Assembly (NCBI RefSeq): GCF_040566695.1
Contig: NZ_JBEXAE010000003.1
Coordinates: 62,001-126,000 of the forward strand
From: Sediminicola arcticus
Lineage (GTDB): Bacteria > Bacteroidota > Bacteroidia > Flavobacteriales > Flavobacteriaceae
Length of the DNA stretch: 64,000 nucleotides
Direction: 5' to 3'
The notes beneath the pieces are model-generated. The model did not search any database, was not told the DNA's origin, and was given only the letters and a program-made list of their open reading frames with translations. This document shows positions 1-7,311 of the stretch, in pieces. The translations under genes were made by a program, and so were the position numbers. Each line of letters begins with the position of its first letter. Position 1 is the first letter of the stretch.

Positions 1-1002
1 CATGGTCCAATACATATATTTAAAATTAGATTTTGTAACTGTTGTTGGTTCTCCTTTTTCGGGAGTAATATCAACTTCTAAATTAATATCAAAACCTTTT
101 TTTCCAACCTGCTGTAGGTAGGGTAGTGGTTGTGGTTCTTGTTTTGGACTTTCTACTCTAAATGGCTCTAAAGCATCCATAGTAACAATCCAGGGTGAAA
201 TTGAAGAGGCAAAGTTTTTGGCTAAAAATGGACCTAATGGTACGTATTCCCATTTTTGAATGTCCCTAGCGCTCCAATCGTTAAAGAGAACCATCCCAAA
301 AATATAATTTTCAGCTTCGTTCACGGGAATTGTCTCTCCAAGAATATTGGCGTCTGTAGTAATAAAAGCCATCTCCAGTTCAAAATCTACCAATTTAGAA
401 GGACCATAAATGGGCTCGTCAGACCCTGCGGGTAAGGTTTGTCCCATAGGCCGGTGAATAGGTGTGCCTGATGGTACTATAGAAGAACTTCTTCCGTGAT
501 ATCCCACAGGAATATGCAGCCAGTTTGGAAGCAATGCATTTTCAGGGTCTCTGAACATTTTTCCAACATTTGTAGCGTGTTCTTTACTAGAATAAAAATC
601 TGTATAGTCACCAATCTGGACTGGAAGTTGCATTTCTATTTCGTCCATGGTGAAAAGGACTATTTTTTTGTGCTCTTCATTATTTTTCAGCTCTGAGTTA
701 TTGGCGTCAAATATTTCACTAATTCTATTTCGTACTAGTCTCCAAGTCTTCTTTCCATCAGAGATAAAATCGTTCAAGGTATCTTGCAGAAAAATATCAT
801 CTGTTAAAGGAATATCTTTAAAGTAACCCATTTGGTGCAAAGCACCTAGGTCTATGGCGTGGTCTCCAATTCTGGTACCTATGGTGATAATATCATCCCG
901 CGTTAAAAAAACCCCAAATGGGATATTCTGTATGGGAAAATCAGAATTGTCTCTTACCGGTAACCAACTTTTTTTAGCAGGGTCGTTACTTTTTATGGGC
1001 AT
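1..1002 (-). CDS. fahA: Fumarylacetoacetase, C-terminus beyond the left edge
   Basis: Last enzyme of tyrosine degradation; it hydrolyses fumarylacetoacetate to fumarate and acetoacetate in the cytoplasm. The reverse strand is open from ATG at 1000-1002 to the window edge (334 codons) and reads MPIKSNDPAKKSWLPV at the start. Family motifs follow: PFGVFLTRDD, IGDHAIDLG, a central HIPVGYHGRSSSIVPSGTP (FAH active-site stretch), FELEMAFI with metal-binding acidic residues, and LFNDWSARDIQKWEYVPLGP. The reading ends at YWTM, where about 90 further residues are expected. It is divergent from glyA; a -7 box and an inverted repeat lie just upstream at 1021-1047. No frame lesions seen. Confidence 0.95.
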   Translation of the reverse strand, partial: MPIKSNDPAKKSWLPVRDNSDFPIQNIPFGVFLTRDDIITIGTRIGDHAIDLGALHQMGYFKDIPLTDDIFLQDTLNDFISDGKKTWRLVRNRISEIFDANNSELKNNEEHKKIVLFTMDEIEMQLPVQIGDYTDFYSSKEHATNVGKMFRDPENALLPNWLHIPVGYHGRSSSIVPSGTPIHRPMGQTLPAGSDEPIYGPSKLVDFELEMAFITTDANILGETIPVNEAENYIFGMVLFNDWSARDIQKWEYVPLGPFLAKNFASSISPWIVTMDALEPFRVESPKQEPQPLPYLQQVGKKGFDINLEVDITPEKGEPTTVTKSNFKYMYWTM

Positions 1003-1020
1003 GTTATAATTGTTAATTTG

Positions 1021-1045
1021 TATTTGATAAAATTCTTATCAAATA
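1021..1045. promoter_or_regulatory. Perfect 10-bp inverted repeat between fahA and glyA
   Basis: TATTTGATAA (1021-1030), five bases, then its exact complement TTATCAAATA (1036-1045). The right arm overlaps a TAnnTTTG -7 box read toward fahA (1040-1047), the place a repressor would occupy. The same core, ATTTGATA-N7-TATCAAAT, recurs over the LytTR promoter at 44536-44558. The binding protein is unknown. Confidence 0.6.
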
Positions 1046-1047
1046 TA
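1040..1047 (-). promoter_or_regulatory. -7 box (TATATTTG) for fahA
   Basis: On the reverse strand this is TATATTTG, an exact match to the Bacteroidota -7 element TAnnTTTG. Transcription would begin near 1033 and leave a leader of about 30 nt before the fahA ATG. No clear -33 TTG at the preferred distance. Confidence 0.5.
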
Positions 1048-1114
1048 TTATTTTCTTCCAATGTAAGGACTGCAATTCGTATTTTTACCGCTTATTTAGA
1101 AGAATATTTTTATT

Positions 1115-2389
1115 ATGCATAGAGATAATCAAATTTTTGAATTAATAGAGGCCGAAAAGGAACGCCAATTAGAAGGTATTGAGTTAATAGCCTCTGAAAA
1201 TTTTACTAGTCCCCAAGTAATGGAGGCCGCTGGTTCCGTTTTAACTAACAAATATGCTGAAGGCTATCCAGGAAAAAGATATTATGGAGGTTGTGAAATA
1301 GTTGATGAAGTAGAACAGATTGCAATAGACAGGGCTAAAGAACTTTTCGGAGCGGCGTATGCTAATGTGCAACCCCATTCTGGGTCTCAAGCGAATGCCT
1401 CTGTATATCATGCATGTTTGCAACCAGGAGATAAAATATTAGGTTTTGATCTTTCCCATGGAGGTCATTTGACACACGGTTCTCCAGTAAATTTCTCTGG
1501 TCGATTATATACCCCAGTGTTCTATGGGGTAGAGGAGGAGACCGGTGTTTTAAACTATGATAAGATCCAAGAAATTGCTACTAGGGAAAAGCCCAAGATG
1601 ATCATTGCCGGTGCTTCTGCTTATTCCAGGGATATGGATTTTAAACGGTTTAGAGAAATTGCAGATAGCGTCGGGGCTCTCTTATTGGGAGATATTTCTC
1701 ACCCATCAGGTCTTATTGCTAAAGGAATTTTAAATGATCCACTTCCACATTGTCATGTTGTGACAACTACCACCCATAAAACCTTGAGAGGACCGCGAGG
1801 AGGACTTATTTTAATGGGTAAAGATTTTGATAATCCTTTCGGAATAACTTTAAAAAATGGAAGTCTTCGAAAAATGTCCGCTCTTTTAGACTTAGCTGTA
1901 TTTCCAGGTAATCAAGGTGGACCTTTAGAGCATATCATTGCAGCAAAGGCAATTGCATTCGGAGAGGCATTGACAGATGATTTTTTACATTATATGCTTC
2001 AGGTTAAGAAGAATGCTGCCGCCATGGCCGCTGCCTTTATAGCCAAAGATTATAAAATAATTTCTGGTGGTACGGATAACCATATGATGTTGATAGACTT
2101 GCGAAATAAGGACATCACTGGTAAAGAGGCAGAAAATGTATTGGTTAAAGCTGACATTACTGCAAATAAAAACATGGTTCCGTTTGATGATAAATCTCCG
2201 TTTATTACTTCAGGGATTCGTTTTGGTACGGCGGCTATTACCACAAGAGGCTTGAAAGAGGCAGATATGGCTACAATTGTAGATTTTATAGATAAGGTAT
2301 TGACAAATAAGGAGAACGAAGCTTTAATAGAAGGGGTTCGTGATGAAGTCAATAAAATGATGAGTGGAAGAGCGTTGTTTAACGCTTAG
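1115..2389 (+). CDS. glyA: Serine hydroxymethyltransferase
   Basis: PLP enzyme that interconverts serine and glycine with tetrahydrofolate, the main source of one-carbon units. 424 residues, full length. Recognisable stretches: IELIASENFTSPQVMEAAGS, NKYAEGYPGKRYYGG, the cofactor-binding region NVQPHSGSQANASVY, and the catalytic lysine in TTTTHKTLRGPRGG. The ATG start matches the usual N-terminus (MHRDNQIFELIEAEKERQ). Convergent with the next gene and closed by a hairpin at 2403-2436. Confidence 0.98.
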   Translation: MHRDNQIFELIEAEKERQLEGIELIASENFTSPQVMEAAGSVLTNKYAEGYPGKRYYGGCEIVDEVEQIAIDRAKELFGAAYANVQPHSGSQANASVYHACLQPGDKILGFDLSHGGHLTHGSPVNFSGRLYTPVFYGVEEETGVLNYDKIQEIATREKPKMIIAGASAYSRDMDFKRFREIADSVGALLLGDISHPSGLIAKGILNDPLPHCHVVTTTTHKTLRGPRGGLILMGKDFDNPFGITLKNGSLRKMSALLDLAVFPGNQGGPLEHIIAAKAIAFGEALTDDFLHYMLQVKKNAAAMAAAFIAKDYKIISGGTDNHMMLIDLRNKDITGKEAENVLVKADITANKNMVPFDDKSPFITSGIRFGTAAITTRGLKEADMATIVDFIDKVLTNKENEALIEGVRDEVNKMMSGRALFNA

Positions 2390-2402
2390 TAAATATGGTC
2401 TT

Positions 2403-2436
2403 ATGAGCACCAACAGCCCTATCTTTTGGTGCTCAT
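2403..2436. terminator. Hairpin after glyA
   Basis: ATGAGCACCAA (2403-2413) pairs exactly with TTGGTGCTCAT (2426-2436) around a 12-nt loop. There is no strong T-run, so termination may be weak. It sits between convergent genes. Confidence 0.5.
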
Positions 2437-2444
2437 TATGACCT

Positions 2445-3116
2445 TTAATGATTTAACATAAAAAGATCGCCATAAACCATTGATTTATTTTCTAAATCAT
2501 ATATGACGGCTTCTGCTTCAGAATCGTAATACAATCCCCAATATCCGAAATAGTCATTTGCTGAATTATTACTTCCTATTCTAATATTTTCCAAGGCGTC
2601 ATTTTTTTCTAATGGATCTTCTTCAAAAACAGGTATGAAAATTTCAAAAGGAACTTCATTAAAATTTCTGGTTAACCTAAAATGACTTTCCGTAATTTCC
2701 TTCAATATATTCTCCAATTGGTTAGGTATACTCTGTGCATATATCTTTTTGATTACAATAGAGGTGTCCTTTAGTAAAATAGAGACTTCTTCAATATCAA
2801 TCGAAAAGGAGTTTTTGTCTTTTATGGATTGCAATGTTTTTAAAAATGGGTTGATATTTTTTAAAATGGTTTTATCCTTTTTATCTTGCCATGTATGTGT
2901 GTTTAAAAAACACAAAACCTCACTTAAGGTCAAGTTATTTTGAAATTCTATATTTAAACAGGTTTTTTCATACGTGGAGCTATAGGCCTTAATGGCAACT
3001 TCAGAGAAAAAATATTTAGCCAAATCTTTTTCAAAGGATTCTATTCCAACAACTTGATAATTGTTATCGATTCGAGAATTTAGATTGTTTTTGACACTAT
3101 TTGTGTTTAAAGGCAT
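2445..3116 (-). CDS. Hypothetical cytoplasmic protein
   Basis: 223 residues, not recognised. No signal peptide or membrane segment. The N-terminus is Asn-rich (MPLNTNSVKNNLNSRIDNNY), the middle looks helical, and the C-terminal third is rich in aromatic and acidic residues (ANDYFGYWGLYYDSEAEAV), suggesting a small mixed alpha/beta domain. It stands alone, convergent with glyA. An imperfect inverted repeat (AGTATATACAC at 3138-3148, GTGTATACT at 3170-3178) lies upstream of its start. Codon use resembles the neighbours. No function is proposed. Confidence 0.7.
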   Translation of the reverse strand: MPLNTNSVKNNLNSRIDNNYQVVGIESFEKDLAKYFFSEVAIKAYSSTYEKTCLNIEFQNNLTLSEVLCFLNTHTWQDKKDKTILKNINPFLKTLQSIKDKNSFSIDIEEVSILLKDTSIVIKKIYAQSIPNQLENILKEITESHFRLTRNFNEVPFEIFIPVFEEDPLEKNDALENIRIGSNNSANDYFGYWGLYYDSEAEAVIYDLENKSMVYGDLFMLNH

Positions 3117-3269
3117 AATAATCTTGAGAATTGGTTAAGTATATACACGAAGTTAAATTTTAAAATTGAGTGTATACTATATAAAAACCTTAGAAAAATT
3201 ATGGTTTTAGTGTCAAAGGGAAGGTCTTGTAAGTGAAATGATCATTTATTATAGGATTTTATTGCTATT

Positions 3270-3938
3270 TTAAATAAACCCTCTATTCCTAGCTTCTGTT
3301 ATCAGCGCTTGGTCATTTTGTTTTTCCACACCAAAAATAGTTTTCAATTGGCGCTTTCTATTTTCTATTCCGGGCAGGGATAAGGAGATATAGTCGATCA
3401 TATCTTTAGTTTTGGTACCTATGGAAAGATGATATAATATTTTCTTGTCATTGTCGTCCAAGGGGATGTCATTCGTCATTTTGGTCCTGATGGCTATTAA
3501 AGCCTTTTTTGTGTAATAAGGAGGTTCTTTCATGACCGTGTGTACCATGTCATAAAGGGCATTCTCGTCTATCTCGGTTTTTACCATGTACCCCTCTGGG
3601 TCAACGGACTTTAAAATACTATTGATACGATAATTATCACTAAAAGAGGATAGGAAAACAATTTTGGAATTGGGTACCACTTTTCGGGCCAGAATACCCA
3701 AATCTTCTCCAGTATGCGGTTGACTCTCATTAGCAGGCCCCAATTGAATATCGAGCATAATAATGTCATACGCAAACGATTTTGCAGAATCGACTATTTT
3801 TTGTTTTCCTAGATCGTATGTTTTAGCAGTATCTACCTGAATTTTAAAATCTTCAAACTGAATTTCCTCCAGTATGAATTTATATCCAATCATGGTCATT
3901 TCGTGATCATCTACCGCTAAAATCCGTAGTGTTTTCAT
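3270..3938 (-). CDS. Response regulator, receiver plus LuxR/NarL-like HTH
   Basis: 222 residues. The N-terminal receiver has the acidic pocket (AVDDHE), the phospho-acceptor Asp near residue 63 (IIMLDIQL) and the conserved Lys near 120 (GYMVKTEID), so it should be phosphorylatable. The C-terminal part (about 150-222, DDNDKKILYHLSIGTKTKDM onward) resembles a divergent NarL/LuxR HTH. It starts 15 bp downstream of the histidine kinase stop, so the two form one transcript and a cognate pair. Target genes are not evident; the nearby small lipoprotein gene is one possibility. Confidence 0.85.
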   Translation of the reverse strand: MKTLRILAVDDHEMTMIGYKFILEEIQFEDFKIQVDTAKTYDLGKQKIVDSAKSFAYDIIMLDIQLGPANESQPHTGEDLGILARKVVPNSKIVFLSSFSDNYRINSILKSVDPEGYMVKTEIDENALYDMVHTVMKEPPYYTKKALIAIRTKMTNDIPLDDNDKKILYHLSIGTKTKDMIDYISLSLPGIENRKRQLKTIFGVEKQNDQALITEARNRGFI

Positions 3939-3953
3939 TAGTACTTAGTTGTT

Positions 3954-6056
3954 CTAAATTTCTTTATTTGTTAAAATCTGATTTGAATTAATGGGCACTA
4001 CATTAGTTTTATAAGGTATATGGATACTAAGAGTCGTTCCTTTTCCAATTTTACTGTTTATATCCACGGTACCATTCATTTTTTGTACTCTGGAGGTAAT
4101 ATTTTTTAATCCAATCCCTTTTTTTTCTTTTTTAACATGATATCCAATCCCATCATCTGAGACCATTACTAAAATAACCTCTTCATTTACGCCTAAGGTA
4201 ACTTCAATATTCCTTGCCGAAGCATGTTTTACACAGTTTTGTATACCTTCCTGAATTATTCTATAAATGTTGATTTTTATCTCACTTTTTAGTCGATCCC
4301 ACTCCATGTCGTTCTCATATTCTAAATTGCAATGCACTTTAGAACTACGCTCTATAGATTTTAAAAGGTCTTGCACAGAGTAAATAAAGTTATGAATTTT
4401 TTGATAAGAAGCTTCGTTAAGTTCATGTGAAATGGTTCTCACTTCTTCTTCCACATCCTGGAGTTTTTTAAGATATTCCGCTCTCTCTTTGGCGCTTGTT
4501 TCTCCACTCTTATTATTTAAGCCACTCAATATCAAACGTATGCCAAGCATTTGGCCTAATATGCCGTCATGTAGTTCTTCAGAAACTCTTTTCTGTTCCT
4601 CATGTTTGCCTTCTAAAAATTTTTCTTTTTGGGATAACATTAGGTTGAATATTTCCAAGTTACTTTCTTGCTGTTGCTGGTTAAATTTCAATTTTTGGTT
4701 TTTTATGCGCAAAGAAATAATACTAACGATGGCAATAGCTAGAAAAAAGAGTCCTACCGCAACTCCAAGCCAAAGTTGCTTCTGCCTTGAGAGTAATTGG
4801 TTTTGTTCTATGAATTGGTCTGTCTCGAACTCAATTCTAGCAAATTTATTTCTGATTTGCCGTTCTTCTTTTTGAAGGCTATCATTAAGTCGAATATATT
4901 CCTGAACATATTGTGAGGCATTTTTGGTGTCCAATTTGCTGATCAGCACCAAACTTTCCAATACCCTTTTGTTGTTGCTGCTTTTTTTTGCCAAGGTTTT
5001 AGATTTTCTGGCATACGCAATGGCAGAAGAAGTGTCTTTTTTATCGAGAGCATATTCGGCCAGGTAATAATTGGTAAGTGACAAGCCCACAATATTATTA
5101 ATACTATCCTGTATTTCCAATGACTCTAAAAAGGTATCAGAAACACCAAAGGTGTCTTTTAGATGTAATCTGGTCCTAGCATAATTACTTAGGGCCGTGC
5201 TGAACGTTTTGGGATCTAGTTCTTTAAAATATTCAGCACCTATAACTCTTTGAAAATATGTGCTAGCGACTAAGTGGTTTTGTTGATTCAAATATGTATC
5301 GCCAATATTATTTAAGGTAATAAATTTAGCATTTTCATCATCAAATTTAGTTAGGTAATCCAAAGCTGATTTGAAATATTCCAAGGCCTTGTCATATTCC
5401 CCCAAAGAGCTGTATACAACTCCTAAATTGTTGTAGCATTTATACAGTTGATCAAATTTATCTAGTGGTTTTAGCAGTTCAATGGCCTTGAAGGTATTGA
5501 TCTCGCTCCCAGTATAATCCCTAACATCTCCTTGTACTGCCGCCATATTGTAAAATAGTCTACCAGCTAGAAATTGATTGTTTAGAGAAGCATAAATTTT
5601 TTTTGCGGCTGCAAAATGATAGTAAGCACTGTCTTTTATAGTATTTTCTCTAAAAAAAGAACCCAAATCCCAATGGGTTTCTGCTAAAGTAGTAGAATCC
5701 TTGCCATCAATGGAAGCTTGTAAAGCCAAGGTATTGGTTTTTCTGAAAAGCAATGAATCCTGGAGCTCTAAAAAGGCCAATGATATTTTGGAATAGTACT
5801 TGGATTTTAATGAATCTGTATTAATTAGTGATGTATAGTTAAGAGCCTTACTTAATAATTCATGTCTAGGATCATTTGGCAACCCTTTATTTCTGCTCAG
5901 TTCAACCCATATCAAGACACTATCTCTTTGATAGGTATTTTGGGTGTCTAAACTCTTTTTACCAGCTTGATTACAAGCGCCTAAGATGAGGAAGACCGTT
6001 AAAATGCAGACTTTTTTAAATGTAGTTTTGATTGGGGTGTTATTAAAAATTACCAA
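3954..6056 (-). CDS. TPR-containing lipoprotein sensor histidine kinase (HisKA_3 type)
   Basis: 700 residues. The N-terminus carries an SPII signal (CILTVFLILGAC, lipobox LGAC), so it is probably anchored as a lipoprotein. Several TPR units follow (about 80-380, for example YNNLGVVYSSLGEYDKALEYF), then a coiled coil, one membrane helix (LWLGVAVGLFFLAIAIVSII), a HisKA_3 dimerisation domain with phospho-His near residue 496 (RVSEELHDGILGQMLGIRL) and a HATPase_c domain (DGIGYHV, GIGLKNI). This NarX/DegS-like architecture is common in Bacteroidota. The start codon is TTG at 6054-6056; no ATG precedes the signal peptide. It lies just after a strong terminator, so it should have its own promoter, which I could not place. 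Confidence 0.88.
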   Translation of the reverse strand: MVIFNNTPIKTTFKKVCILTVFLILGACNQAGKKSLDTQNTYQRDSVLIWVELSRNKGLPNDPRHELLSKALNYTSLINTDSLKSKYYSKISLAFLELQDSLLFRKTNTLALQASIDGKDSTTLAETHWDLGSFFRENTIKDSAYYHFAAAKKIYASLNNQFLAGRLFYNMAAVQGDVRDYTGSEINTFKAIELLKPLDKFDQLYKCYNNLGVVYSSLGEYDKALEYFKSALDYLTKFDDENAKFITLNNIGDTYLNQQNHLVASTYFQRVIGAEYFKELDPKTFSTALSNYARTRLHLKDTFGVSDTFLESLEIQDSINNIVGLSLTNYYLAEYALDKKDTSSAIAYARKSKTLAKKSSNNKRVLESLVLISKLDTKNASQYVQEYIRLNDSLQKEERQIRNKFARIEFETDQFIEQNQLLSRQKQLWLGVAVGLFFLAIAIVSIISLRIKNQKLKFNQQQQESNLEIFNLMLSQKEKFLEGKHEEQKRVSEELHDGILGQMLGIRLILSGLNNKSGETSAKERAEYLKKLQDVEEEVRTISHELNEASYQKIHNFIYSVQDLLKSIERSSKVHCNLEYENDMEWDRLKSEIKINIYRIIQEGIQNCVKHASARNIEVTLGVNEEVILVMVSDDGIGYHVKKEKKGIGLKNITSRVQKMNGTVDINSKIGKGTTLSIHIPYKTNVVPINSNQILTNKEI

Positions 6057-6066
6057 CCTACAAGAT

Positions 6067-6104
6067 AAAAAAAAAGCTTTAAATATGATTATTTAAAGCT
6101 TTTT
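6067..6104 (-). terminator. Rho-independent terminator for the small lipoprotein gene
   Basis: A 14-bp perfect stem (6071-6084 with 6091-6104) around a 6-nt loop. On the reverse strand it is followed by a run of nine T (A at 6067-6075). It lies directly after the 52-residue lipoprotein gene and isolates it from the kinase gene downstream. Confidence 0.85.
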
Positions 6105-6122
6105 CATTTGTATACTATTATT

Positions 6123-6281
6123 TTAATCTCTTGTGTCCGTTTTCACCACAGAACCATCAGTTGCATTCATATCTAAGGTTTCATATAATGCTTGAGTTTC
6201 ATCCATGGAAGTATCTTTTTCACATGAAAATAAACCAGTTGATAATACGACTATTGCTAAAATTCCGAATACTTTTTTCAT
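6123..6281 (-). CDS. 52-residue predicted lipoprotein
   Basis: ATG at 6279-6281, TAA at 6123-6125; the frame reads MKKVFGILAIVVLSTGLFSC then EKDTSMDETQALYETL and ends VVKTDTRD. This is a classic SPII signal (Lys-Lys, hydrophobic core, lipobox LFSC). The mature chain is only about 33 acidic, Asp/Thr-rich residues. It lies between a LytTR regulator and a TPR histidine kinase, all on the reverse strand, and is closed by its own strong terminator. Its upstream region holds two 21-bp-phased direct repeats. A surface signal or sensor-ligand role is conceivable from context but not shown. Confidence 0.75.
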   Translation of the reverse strand: MKKVFGILAIVVLSTGLFSCEKDTSMDETQALYETLDMNATDGSVVKTDTRD

Positions 6282-6383
6282 CTTAAATATAGTTTTAGGG
6301 GTTGATTAATTATTTCTATACTGCTAAGTTATATGTAGCCTGCAGTTTTAAAAAGCAGAAGAACGGCACTTTAGTGAAATGCC

Positions 6384-6418
6384 TAGTTTTGAGAGTAACC
6401 GTATTAGTTCTGAGAGTA
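6384..6418. promoter_or_regulatory. Direct repeat with exact 21-bp period, candidate LytTR-type site
   Basis: TAGTTTTGAGAGTA (6384-6397) and TAGTTCTGAGAGTA (6405-6418) differ at one of 14 positions and are offset by 21 bp, two helical turns. LytTR proteins typically bind paired direct repeats on one DNA face. The pair begins just after the stop of the LytTR gene and lies about 100-140 bp upstream of the small lipoprotein start. A near-perfect inverted repeat (6365-6383) abuts it. Confidence 0.45.
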
Positions 6419-6422
6419 TTCG

Positions 6423-7154
6423 TTAATTTAAGGTGCGAAAGGTGCTCTTAGTGAGCAACTTTTTTAAATCATCTATATTTTCCTTGTAGGATTTGGAAAA
6501 TGGCAATTGATGGTTATCCTGCTTTAAAGAACAGATAGATTTGCCGTAGTTGATTCTAGACACATAATTAGTATTAAGAATATAGCTTTGGTGTATTCTA
6601 ATAAAGTTTTTTGGAAGAGTTTCTTCAAACGTCTTCAATGTTTTAAAGGCACTGATAGTGCTGCCGTCCTTTAATATAAAATCCGTAGCATTATTGTCCG
6701 CTTTTAAATATAAGATCTCATCGGTATCCACATATCTGTAATCCTTGTATGATTTTAAACAGATTGTTTGGGAAGCCTGTTCCTTTGGCATTAGTTTTTT
6801 TAATTTCAACAGTGATTTTCTAATATCGAATTCACTGTATGGCATGAGCCAATAATCAAAAAAATTATTTTTAATAGCTTCGTAAGCGTATTGCTTTCCT
6901 CGAGATATACCTATTAAAATAGGTAATTCCTTTACATATTGGTGCAATTCCAAAACCATATGAAAATATTCGGAAGCCTTTTCATTTAAATTGATAAATA
7001 CAATACTGGGATTAGATTTTAAAATGGAGTTTAACCCATCCGCACTGTTTTGTGCTATGGCATTACAAGTAAACTCTCCATACTCTTCCAAATGATGTTG
7101 TAATTGAAGATTGGAGCTTGCATCGGAATCTATAATAATATATGTGTACTCCAT
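6423..7154 (-). CDS. LytTR DNA-binding regulator with degenerate receiver
   Basis: 243 residues from ATG at 7152-7154; an upstream in-frame TTG adds seven residues and is less likely because the receiver fold begins at MEYTYIIIDSD. The N-terminal half is receiver-like, but the phospho-acceptor position is Asn (IVFINLNEK, about residue 55) and the conserved Lys is Met (YWLMPYSEFD, about residue 104). It is probably not controlled by phosphorylation. The C-terminal LytTR domain (about 125-240: DEILYLKADNNATDFIL, FIRIHQSYILNTNYV) looks intact. Downstream is a small lipoprotein gene with a phased direct repeat in its upstream region, a plausible target. No kinase adjoins it directly. Confidence 0.88.
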   Translation of the reverse strand: MEYTYIIIDSDASSNLQLQHHLEEYGEFTCNAIAQNSADGLNSILKSNPSIVFINLNEKASEYFHMVLELHQYVKELPILIGISRGKQYAYEAIKNNFFDYWLMPYSEFDIRKSLLKLKKLMPKEQASQTICLKSYKDYRYVDTDEILYLKADNNATDFILKDGSTISAFKTLKTFEETLPKNFIRIHQSYILNTNYVSRINYGKSICSLKQDNHQLPFSKSYKENIDDLKKLLTKSTFRTLN

Positions 7155-7311
7155 TGACAATATATTTGGGTACAAAGTACTATTTGTTACCGAGGGGTGG
7201 TTGTATTCTAACCATAGAATATCTATGGTTTTCCTGTCTAATATATTGTATATGAACTGTCTCTGAAAGAAAAATCCTTCTTTTTAGACGAATGACGTGT
7301 AGGGAGCCGTT

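Noticed and set aside
496..696. Open frame of 66 codons on the plus strand
   Set aside because: It lies entirely antisense to the fumarylacetoacetase gene, has no promoter, and its sequence has no protein character.
4432..4875. 147-codon plus-strand frame
   Set aside because: Antisense shadow of the histidine kinase coding region, which has clear conserved domains on the other strand.
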